64,000 nt of DNA from Lumbricus rubellus (Eukaryota > Annelida > Clitellata > Crassiclitellata > Lumbricidae): assembly GCA_945859605.1 (NCBI GenBank), contig OX243811.1, positions 52,256,898 through 52,320,897 on the forward strand, written 5' to 3'. The position numbers and the translations under genes were made by a program. Positions 47,501-59,500 of this stretch are shown in pieces. Numbering within the stretch: the first letter of the stretch is position 1; each line of letters begins with the position of its first letter. Below the pieces are notes generated by a model, which saw only the letters and a program-made list of their open reading frames with translations, did no database searches and had not been told where the DNA came from.

Positions 47501-50500
47501 CACCAGGCTACAATAGTTTTCTGCAGAAACACGGGTCATGGATGGACTATGCACTGCTATAAATTGCTGCCATAATAATGAACATCAAATCTTATAGACA
47601 TTAAAAATCAGATTAGTTTAAATCACACAACAATAGTAATCCAAAAGGAATTTTTTTTATTCCGCTTGAAGACCAAATATTAATTAAACACAAGTAACTC
47701 GAACTCAAACCCTAAAAGCAGTGGCGACTTTCCTCAATCTATCCATAGCAACTTATTTCAGCAGATTTTCCTTCATCAACCTTTCGGCCCCATAAGTACA
47801 TCGAGAAATGATGTTCTGTGTATGCCTGTCTATCGATGTCATATCTCAGTCTATCCGTGTCTGGACATTTTATAGCAGGGATTTCACATCAACTTAATGA
47901 CATTTTAATGACTTTTTAGCCTGTCTGCTTGCACCTAGTGGCATTCATATAATTTGACAGGTCTAAGTGAATGGTTCAAATGTGTAACACAACCAGGCCA
48001 CGTCCTTCATGAGTTGCTCACCCCCCCCCCCCCCCCCCAGAGAAGCAAACTGGTCATAACTTGCGCCCCAGACACTATGACCTGGGTGCTACCAATAGCA
48101 GGCAATCAGATGAGGAAAACATTTTTAACTAGAATGCTGTATGCATATTAACTACTTTGTTTAGTCAGGAAAGTTTTTGATGTCTTATGTGAATTTCATA
48201 TGTATACTTGTTCACCAGAGTGCTGTTTTGCAGCTGGTTTTATTAAAGAGTATACTTACTTACTTACTTAAAAGTACCCCAGTGTAAAAGTATCTTACCA
48301 TCAATTCCCAGTTGTTGTACAGTATGTCCTGTCAGAGTAATCGAATTGTCGCAGTCGGCCCATTCCGTTCCATCGAACTGCATTGAACCGAACGATGGAA
48401 AAACGAGGTCTTCCACCGGTTCATTGACGTTGACAATTCGCACTTCCACAACTGCACGGAAAACATTGCACGCAATATATAAAGTAGCAAACATTTTGGT
48501 AGAAAACATTAATCACCTGCACAGAGTTTGTTTTAATTTTTCAACCAACCTATACATAAATTTTTTCAACTGATATTCTGATCTTAACTAAAAATCTAAT
48601 CTATTTCTTCTCTAGGGTTATTCGTACTGGAAGCGTCTCTGAATGGTCAATTCTGTAAGTGGTGACAAGTATAAGTTACAAATAACATTACATTATCAGC
48701 AAATTCAGCATGGCACTGAACTCACCAATATTAACTGTCACATTGATAACAATGGTTGGTTTTGTGAGAGTTCTGGCGACTTGGAAGGCACTGTTCTCTA
48801 TTGTTGACATCATTCGTGTTGCTGTCTGCGCTTGTTCAGCTTGCGGAAGATCTTTCCACGAGTCAAAGTGCTTTTCATCCAGAAGGTTACTGCTCGTCTG
48901 CAGAACCGCCTGACAATATGCAAATGTTATCAAAACATTACAGTATACCAGCATTTTTTATTTCAATTAAATAGTTATAATAATATTAAAAATAAAAATA
49001 ATAATAACAATGACGTTTTCTATGGCAGCATAACACAGCCATGCCATTACAAGGGTACCCCACAATACTATACTAAACAGCAGGATAGGCTCTACAAAAG
49101 AAATAAGTCTTGAGCTATATTTGCATTACCTTCAGTAAATGCACAAGAAACATAGATATATACAATAAATAAAAAATTCCTTCATTCATTAATTAAATGA
49201 ATTTGTATAACACCTCTTCAAGGGGCCTACTCAGAAGCACTCCCAACACCCAGCACAGCCAAATAAAACTTCTTAAGATGAAAGAGGAATGTCTGAGAAG
49301 GAAGGAGTTCTGGAAAGGGAGTGGCAAGAAAGGGGAGCATAACATCAAAAGGAGGCCGTTTCAGATTGGGAGACCAACAATATACAAATCAAATTCTGGT
49401 TTAGCTATACATGTCAGTCATCGATATACATTATACAACCCATCCAGCAAAAATAAAATGGATTTAACTGGTGCGGAACACTTTAGAAAGAGGCAACAGC
49501 CGCCACAAAGGTTAAACGATGTTATTTCAGTGCCTGTCGCAATGTTGGAACCGTGTGAAAGAGAAGAGGAGATCCAAATGGAGTGAGAGCAAAAAGAACA
49601 AACCCAGCATTTAATCACAATTACATGAACAGATGTATCGGTACTTGGTATTGTATTGCATTGTTTAAAATCTTTATCCAGTATTCCATTACATACAAAA
49701 CAGCTCAAAAGCAGAAGACTTCACAATAATAAGCAAACATTTAAAACATTTAAAACTGTCTTGAAGAATACAGATTTAGATCCATCAGAAAACAATCATG
49801 AGCACACTATTTAAGTGGCACTCAAAATGTTCTGCATTTTTACTATTAACATTATTATTATTATTAATATTATTATTATTATTAAATTTGTGACATGCAC
49901 ACAATCACACCGAAATGCTAATTATTAATCTGAGGGAAATGTATGTCCTGATACATACAAATATGCAACTTATACATACATACATACACACCAAAAAATA
50001 AAAGGAGAAAATCAACAACTAGTGTTTGCAAATGTCTCAAATTTTCTAAGGATGCAATTTAAATCTAAAGTCAGAATTGCCATACCTGGTTGACCTTGTG
50101 TACAAGTTGGACAGCCTTATCTGGTGGAACCTCGTGGACATGGATGTCGACCTGGTCAACCGCCTCCTGCATGGCAGCAGTCACGGTTGATAGGTCACCA
50201 CCAAAGACATCTTCTTCAGGCTCGGTCAGTTGGATGAGGTCACTAGCGATTATTTCAATGATGCCAGGGTTGAAGTGGTCATGACTTTCACTCAACTGAA
50301 AACAAATGTCACATTGTTAACATATTTTGTGTTAAAAACTGTATCATGCAACCAGAAAACCTGTTATATCTGATGACTGAAAGGTGTACAGACTTTTCAA
50401 GAAGTACTGCTACAAAGTCCTGGTAAGGTAGTAAAAGATCATGAGCAAAACAGAGTGAAAAGCCATTGAATATATTACCATATGCATATAGATTATATCT

Positions 50501-53500
50501 AAAATACTTAACTAAAACTATATCAAAAATGGTTAAGAGATTTCCTTGTATGATAGAAGTGACTGTGCCATGGTAAACACCCAGAATGATATGCACACGT
50601 GTGTGTGTGTGTGTGACACTGTGTGTGTGTCTTGGTGTGAATGATCAGAGGTATTCATACACGAATGTCTGTGAGTCCTTAGAAGAGTCAGAATAGCATG
50701 TGTTTACGTAGTATGCTGAATAAAAACTCATGCACAGAAATAATAAGTGCATCGCAAGATAATTGCATCAGTCAACAAGCCGAAGTAATCTATCTTCCTA
50801 TTCAGTGCACTCACTGAGGAGTGGACCATGAATTAATCGATACATAAAACTCAACTCCAAACCACACAGCAAGACAGCAAGACTCTTTAACACAATCAGA
50901 TGAGCCCAGCAAGCGAGACAAGCAGCCACGCTGAAAAAATATCCAATGATTTATATGCGAAACATAAAAATTCCCTTAATACGCCCAACTTGTTTTCTGG
51001 CGAACTCCTACAGTCCATCATCATCCAACACCATTTATCTCCATCTGGTAGAAGCACTCCAGCTAGAAGCCGGTCCAGAATACTCAAACAAGTCAACAAC
51101 CCAATCAGCACACCAATCAAATGCTTAGCTGTAGAGAAAAAAGGATAAGCAGTCTAATGCCACTCGGCACATGTTTAGAATAGAAAGACGTATAAGAATA
51201 AGACGGCCTGGATTCTGCGAACACCATCAGTCTGTCAGCGTCTAGTAAATGCGTAATTGGAAAGAGAAAAGAAGGCAAACGAGAGATGACGACGATGACT
51301 CACCAAGTTTTGAATGCTCACAACTTGTGGAGACACGCAACCACTGAGATCCGGATGGTGCATCCATACCACTGGGCTCTTTCCGCACGTCCATGTCGCT
51401 TTTTGCACTGTTCAAAATAAATTACAATGCTACTGTTTGCATGCCAACATTTTCATATTTATCTCGCATCCTTTAATGAAACCTAAAAGACAAGGAGAAT
51501 CTCTTAATAATTCAAGCAGAGTGTGCACTAAAAACAACAGCAGCTCATTGCTAAGTGTCAACTTAGGCTTGAAATAAATACAATATTGAAGTGCACCAAA
51601 TTACGTCCGTGTCAGTGCATTGTAATCAAGTACAAAACAACTATCAGCAGCACTTATATCAATTGCTCAAACAGCATCATCAACTTAACCCACCATCAAT
51701 GCTTTTGCAAAAAAACTCGAGCATAATCATTACAGCTCACTGTACATGTCTGTTGCTCTCAGTCACCTGCAATCCTTCTCCTCCTCCTCCTCCTCCCACT
51801 CCTCCACATCTTTCTCCACTTCCACTCAGCAAACGGAAAGATTATTAATATGCATGACCACATGCAGCGATCGATTGTGAAAGATGTAAACTGTTGCTTG
51901 GGGAATTAGCGATTTGATTCGCAACTGATATATGCTGCACTGCACACATAGGCGTGTCGACACCAGTAGCATATCCGACACCAGTAGCATATCGTTGATA
52001 GGGAGCGGCCTCACTCCAGGGACTCTCCATGATCAGAAAATATAGCCGTGGTCTAAAGGGTGCAGCACCACCTGATTTGCATCCTATTTATTGATGTATT
52101 GCCTAATGGATAGGAAAACTCCATGGCAGTTGATTGGTCAAACTGACCGTCATGACTGCAATTGGAAAACAATGGCAATGGACAAATCAATTCCATTTCC
52201 ATCCGTCCCATGAGAAAACCATGTTTTGCAAGACAATAGACAGAAAATAAGTGCATCTTCTATATACACTTTCATTACCATCATCGTCCCTTTGATCACC
52301 GTAATCATTCCCATAGACATCCTTCCTTAATCACCAATTTTTCGAACCTATAACATACTACGATTATCAGATATATATAAGTTTCAAATCAGTTTGTTCA
52401 TGTTTCGCTATCATCACAAATTGTTGCCTAGGACATTTGATGGTTATTTTTGTCAGGGAATTGCTGTACATAACCATTTCACTAGAACTCTGTTACACTA
52501 CCGCACCGATGTTGCACATACTAGGATGAAATTATTTTCGATTAAATGTTCTGGCCCTATGATATGGAATAACCTCCCAAAATATATTACACTTATACCC
52601 ACCATTAACAAGTTTAAGAAAAAATTAAAAGACTGTTTAATCTCTGTTTACTAGATTTAAACAATTGGTCATAATTTGTTTTTTTCTTGTTTTTTGTTTT
52701 GTTTTGAAATCTGTGTGTCATTTCATTTCAGTTTGCTTTCGTTTCATGTGTAAGATGTTGTGCTTTGCACTGTTTTTTTTTACAATAGCCAAATGTTATT
52801 GAGAAAGGAAGGGTCAATCCAGCCTCAGCGGGTCCATACGACCTTTTTGGATTGACCCTTTGACTTATGCACCGATCACTCGAAAGTCATTGAATTTGTA
52901 CTGATTACTGCTCTTTTGTACGTGTTTGATGCTTTGTCAATAAACGGCTTACTTACTTACTTACTTAAACCTAATCAGTTTCACAATCATCCTCATAATC
53001 ATAAATATCCTCTTCTTCCTGGTCTCCTTCTTCTGAAAACCCAATTTGATATATTCTCATACTTCTTCAGAAGACTAGCAGTGATGGTACTTACGATTTC
53101 ATGTAGAGAATCACTCATTCTCTGATCATACAGCAAAATATCTCGAGATTAACTGGAAACCTGTCAAGTGGCATCTTACATGAACTGTTACAAAAACAAC
53201 AGCCACAGGACTTCTCTTTCTTCTCATTCTCTAGCTCAAACATACCAGTGGCCTTGAGCAATCCGCTGTCAAAAAGCTACTAGTATGGATTGCAGCATGG
53301 TACTCCATATCAAAACCAACTGAGTACAGTTATCAGCTGTCAAAAGCAATAATCGTAAGTTTTCAGCATTCTAAAAAAAATTTCCACAAAGATTAGTTAG
53401 TGGCTTCCGATAGCCAGCAAAGAGGCACAAGTTATGGCTAGTATGTCCTAGAAGTAGCCATCAAACCAAGTCTTCCTTATTATGACAGTTTGGTACTGAA

Positions 53501-56500
53501 AAAGTTTACAGCTCAGGCTATTATGTGAAATATACACCACCTAGCCAGTAGATCAGCATTGTATTAAATCCATAAAAATTTCAGCACTACTGCCAGAATT
53601 CTGACAACTGAAAGGTCTGCTCATCACAAAATGGGGCTCGGTTTCATATTAATCATATGATCCCAATGCACTCTGCTGCCTCCACCTCTGCCATCACCAT
53701 GACAACTGCTATCGCCACCCTGCCACACCATCCAGGAAAACTTACTGCCAGGACAACGCTCACTTAAACACTATCTGCTTACAGATATACAGAGTTACAG
53801 ACATGTGGTTTTGAATTGTTATCACTACCTCAAGTCTTATCGTGTACTGTTCAGTCACTTCTGTACAACATTCATATAATTCTTTGCCTTCATTTTATTT
53901 TTGGTTCTTTCACATGATTGACCATCAATTCCATTTCTCTGCTTCTTACTGTATAAGCCCCATTTCTCAGCACATTCTCACTTAGAACTTCCATAAGCAG
54001 ACCATTTCTAGCATAACTTGTTTTATAATCAGCCTACGTGATTGAGCGCTACTAAGTCAAATATGCACAGATATCAGAGGACGAGACTACCTACGTCATG
54101 AATGCACAAACCAACTCTGATCATAAGCAACAGAGAAACAAATGGCCAGTCTCTGAGTACGACGTCCCCTTGTCGGCACAATATACGAATTAAATCCTGG
54201 TTTAGCAACAAATGTCAGTCATCGCTATAATACAGCTCATCCACGATTGGCCAACGAACAAAATGACCATTCCTTAGCACTTCACTTCATTCTGGTCATG
54301 GTCTGCAAAAGCACAAGCACTTGAAGATCCTTGTGATGTGCAGCTGGGATGCAAGTACCGTTGCTAAGTAGACATCTTGACCCACACTGGATGAAAGCGA
54401 TCAGTGACAGAATGAATGAGCAAACTCTTCTTCCCAATCAATAACTCTTAACCAACACAACTTCAAAGGCAACGCTAACAACCGACAACACCAGACAACA
54501 ACTGCAATGGACAACAGCAACGGAAAACAGCGATTATTCTTACTCTCTCTTTACTCAGTCCAAGTAAACATTCTGACTAACCGTCGTCCATCGCATTATC
54601 TCAGCAGACGAACTTAAACAGGGTCCTACGTTCTATTTGCTCAAGCGAAAAGCATCAAGAAATTTCCTTTTCTCGCACTTCAATCGCTGAATGGCATTTC
54701 CTCAAAAATTCAGGTCAACATCGAGCATCGCGACGCGTGCCAGTGTTTCATAACTATTCATACAACACTTTTCTGGATATTAGATTTTTTAAATGTACAG
54801 CATAGGTCATCTATATCTTATGCATGAAGTGTATCATGGTTTAATAGATTAATAGAGTCGTGACATCATAATTATAGTCTAGTCACCTTAGTGCTTAGTG
54901 TGCCAGATTAATGTACCAGATTATCAGCTCCCAACCAGGACAGTAAAACCAAGTTGGCATTTTTTTGTCGTGCAACCTTTGGTAAACTCTGTTTTAGAAT
55001 TACTACATTAACTATTCAAACATATTGATGTCCAGAAAAATAAAAGGGAGAAAACACAATCATAATTATAAATTGAAGGTTAATTAACAACACTGGCAAT
55101 TAGTCAAATTAATTATCAACACATTGGCATGTAATTTAACGTAATTAAATGACTAGCACATCAGTATTGTTAATTGCCAGTACACCAGTACAGTACAAGT
55201 TGATTAAAATCTGAGTTTGCATTGTTTCATTTGAAATTCAGTATAAAAATTCCATATGCTTTTCTTTGTTTGAAACCAACAAAAATGGCACTTTAAAAAA
55301 CAGAAGGATTTAACTGGAAGTGTACGTGCTAAACAACCTGTATGGTATAAAGCAACACCCTGCAACACTCACATAAAAACACTTAGGTGCTTTTTGGACC
55401 TTAGAGAACCTGGAGCCAGTATGGATATTGTCCATCCAGTGAGTCAGGATATCTTATCATGGTTCCTACAGTTCTTATCTTCATCACTGGGCAACTGGGT
55501 CAGGGCAGGCCAGATAGACAAGGGCCTAGCCACTGTGGGGTGGGTCGTGGGGTGGGTCCACTGGTCTAGCAGTACTACCAGTTTATACAGGCAGACATCA
55601 TGGAGGCACTGCAGACATATATATCAACACCTGTGACCCCAATAGAAACACAAGCACTGACACATAAAAAATAAATTCAAACTACTGCATAACTTTCACA
55701 TAAAAACACATAAACCTGGGCAACGGCACAGTCTAATCGAATGCAATTAGTGCTTTTGGTGCATATGGTAAATACACAAGCTGTCGGTTGATTGTGCAAA
55801 ATTAATCACAGAAAAAAGTCCTAAATGTAGTTTCACACAAGAGCACTGCACAGTAGTAAAAACATAATCATCAGGCTTATTACTTGCAATAAAATCTAAA
55901 TAACCCCGAACAACAACATCACAAATATTTAATTTTGACTGGGATATGCCAAGGGCTCCTTATCCAGACCTCTATGGATATGCATTACATAATGCATACA
56001 TAGTCATCATAAATCACCAGATAACAAGACCAGAGTGATTAAAAAAACTTGTAGCCCAGCAGCATAAATCACTGGAGCAGATATATGATGAAAAATAATG
56101 GGGGATGTGGGCAGGGTGAGGGGTGGGGGGGGGGGCTAATCAATCACTAGTCCCAAATGCCACTTGCATTACAAGAGATGGTGAATTCAATTTTGTCTCT
56201 TTAATTCATCCAATTATGCTAAATTGTATGTTTGAAGAGCCTGTATTATAAACATATTTAAATAGTTATTATTAAACTCAACCCTGTCCCATAAACATGT
56301 TTAATAGGATCATTACACTCAACTCATTTTATTTTTTCCTTTTCAGACCTTAATTCCATCTATTTATCAAATTAGCATCTTAAATGAATCTTGTTACATT
56401 TCAGTGTCCAGAAAAGTATGCATCCGCAATACATCATCTCCAGCTCAGCAGGCCAACAGGCTCTCAAGCTAAAATTGGGCTCTCATGCCGAGGTTAACCT

Positions 56501-59500
56501 CTCAAGAAGCTGAGGTTAACCTCTCAAGCTGAGGCTAACCTCTCAAGCAGAGTTTAACCTCTCCACCCGAGGTTAACAACTCAAGCTAATTCCTCCAAAG
56601 ACATTCCCACACAAGACCAAAGTCAACGTTTACTCAGGCCCTTCTCAGTCCATTAGCATGGTCCTCATTCAGACTGATACAGGGAGCTAGTCATTTAGTA
56701 AGGCCATGCAAAAATTCCAGCTTTTTTATAGTTGGTCCATAAACCCGGCTCAGTGTTGACTGGAAGCTACACATGAAAATAGTTCATCATTGGGGGTCCT
56801 GCATCTTTGCCACCCAGCCACAACTGGCAAGTTCTGGCTTCCACAGATCCATTTGTAGGAATCTTTAGGAGATACTCCACCAATCCTTTCCTTCCTTCAG
56901 CTTTATTCTTTCCAATATCTATACACTTGCATTTCCAAGTACTAAGTAAATCTTATTCATCCCACAGTTATGCAACATGACTTCTATCTACATGTATCTA
57001 TAGGTCCGTCTGTCTGTCTGTCTCTCCATACATCGATCTATGGACTTTATGTAGCACCCTTTCTGCTCGCCAATCTGTAAGTCATCAAGTAAAAAATACA
57101 AGGTTAAGAAAATAGACGACCGATTCAAAAATAAACAGCAGAATTTCAGAAAACCAAGCAACACAGTGATACGCTTGAAACTGAAAGCAGACATATAAAA
57201 TTGAAATCTAATTTAAATTCACTACCTACTTGAATAAAATATAATCAAAATATTCAAATTATACCTGCTGGGTTGTTGGGACATTCGGTTACGACCGTTT
57301 CACCAGGCTTTGACCTTGGCCAGTGCACGTTGCGATTGAAGGTCGCCTCACAGAACAGAGCAGCTGGAGTGGAAGGATCCGGTGATGGAGGAGGCTGTGA
57401 TGATGAAGACAATGGACCCATGCCATGAGTCGTGGCACTGGCAGTGGCTGTACGAGATGATGCGGAGACATGGGAAGTCTTTGTCTCTAATGAGCTGCTT
57501 GTACGCAGTGCTGCTGAGGAGTTTATCTCGTTCGAAACTATTGTCTGAGGAGTGTCAACAGCAGTTGGCTTATCTGTAACAATAGGACATGCATACAATA
57601 AGATTAAAACAATAGGACATGCATACAATAAGATAAAACAATAGGACATGCATACAATAAGATTATGACAGCTGATGATAATGCAATAAAGGACATTAGA
57701 AACTACTGAACTGAAACACTTTTAATCCTTTTAGCGGCCGACCGGCACATAATCGTATAGTAAATTGACTATTATAATCCGGGTTGCCAGTAAAGGGGTT
57801 AAAGCATGAAATATTAACATACATTAATAACTCAGTTGACAGACTGCCAAGTGGCATATCTAAATGCATACAGTCACACTCATCTAATTAGTGTCTGCTT
57901 GTCAGGACCACATCGTCTGATTTGACTATTCACACTCGTTATCCATTGGTAACAACTGCACGGATCTAACTATAGCATCACTTATAACTTAATATTATAA
58001 TAATCCAGATATCAATCATTTATTGTTTTATACTGATCATTCTTTGAAACAATAGGAGGAGGGGAGATGTCAGCCCCAGTGGCCATCTCGGGAGTGACCA
58101 GAGTACATAGCACAACGGCACTAACAATAAGTTTTAAGTTGTACAATGTACATAGCCCAAATATGCTGCAGGCCTAGACACCCCATGTAATGCCCTGTGC
58201 TTACTGCCCATCATCTATCTGGCTCTGTGCTTTTGATGTGGCAAGGGCAGCTATGGTGGCTCACTTGCTGCATGCTGCTCTGGCATGGTGGGGCTTTACC
58301 AAACAGAGGGAGAAGGGTATGCTTTGAACAGTCTGTTATGAACACATCAATCAGTCGGTGATACCTCCCAAGTGATAGCCCAACATTTGAACAACTCAGC
58401 CAACACCTGCCTGTTTTTGGTGGTCCTGGGAAACCCAGGTCACATCCTCTATAGGCTTATTCACTTGAACCTAATCGCATAATGTGTCAACTTCCACTGT
58501 TAGAATTGCTTCACTTATATTGACCTTTGATTGCTTATTATGTATGATACGTGAGTGACGTGTACACCAGAATGTGTATTGCAGATGGTTCAATAAAGAA
58601 TATATCTGTACATGAAGTAAATAATCACTAAACTGGGGACAAAATACCACAAAGTGCAAATCAGCATTAGTATAGCAAACGAGAACTAAGAGACCAATCA
58701 CAACATTGGCATGCTTACTGCACTGGAATTAATTAGCATTTTAATGAAGCACAACTTCTTTATTTCATGCAAATCCAAATGGTTTCATCTAGCTTAAGTT
58801 ATGCGTATATCGATTCTGTCAAAGCATTCCCCAAATGCACGTAAACAAACAAATCTAATCTAATCTACTGAGCGCAGTTCGTAGAATCCCTTGCAAACGC
58901 TTTCCCTGAATTTAATCAGCATAATCCCTGCGACTGCTTAAGAGGAAGTGAAAGCAATTTTTCAGGACTTGTCTCTGCCGCAGATGAAGTAATATTATTA
59001 TTATACAGACTCCCTGCCTTCTCTGCTGATTAGGAATGCTGCAAGACTTGAGCAAGCATGCATAATTTTCATTTAAAGAAGGTTTGGTTCATTAGGCTTA
59101 ATGCTAATATACACAATCCACAAAATCCATTGGCTGTAAGGCACATAAATCGGGCTTTACTCTTAAGACCCTCATCCACGCCAAGTATTTGTTAGCAAGC
59201 GTGGGTGCCTTGCAGACAGAACCTGACTCACTGTGTATTGCAGATGCATTTGGTAAGATGGATGATGTTTTATAATTGTAGGGCCAGGGTACCCACAAGG
59301 GGTGTATAAACTGTATATTTTTGTATAACTGCTGGGGGTCAGGAACTGGACTTTCATTTACAGAACAGAGCTGTGGTAGGGGGAGACTTTGGTCTCTGAG
59401 GTAAGCATGTCAGTCAAACAATCAAGCTGGTCAAACAAGTCCAGCAAACCATCAGTAAGCAAAATAATATGCATGACATGACACGACCACTTGGCACTGC

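Larger units (their letters stand above)
51408..57264 (-). other. Latrophilin intron 2 (between exons 2 and 3)
   Basis: 5.9 kb with no further in-phase exon found by eye. It contains the LINE 3' end, the dispersed repeat copy at 54175-54250, a G-run at about 56124-56134 and the palindromic minisatellite at 56490-56580. It lies inside the hormone-receptor motif, splitting it between exons 2 and 3. Confidence 0.6.

Noticed and set aside
49197..49586. 129-codon plus-strand ORF in a latrophilin intron
   Set aside because: Overlaps a dispersed repeat and has no recognisable domain.
52916..53125. Possible 27-bp latrophilin microexon near 53094-53120
   Set aside because: A GTAAGT donor is present but inclusion between exons 2 and 3 gives an immediate stop in the required phase.
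55394..55636. 80-codon plus-strand ORF
   Set aside because: Opposite strand to the host gene, no family resemblance, surrounded by intron sequence.
59104..59357. Minus-strand ORFs between the lectin and linker exons as a candidate extra exon
   Set aside because: No lectin, olfactomedin or HRM similarity, and exons 1 and 2 already join in phase.
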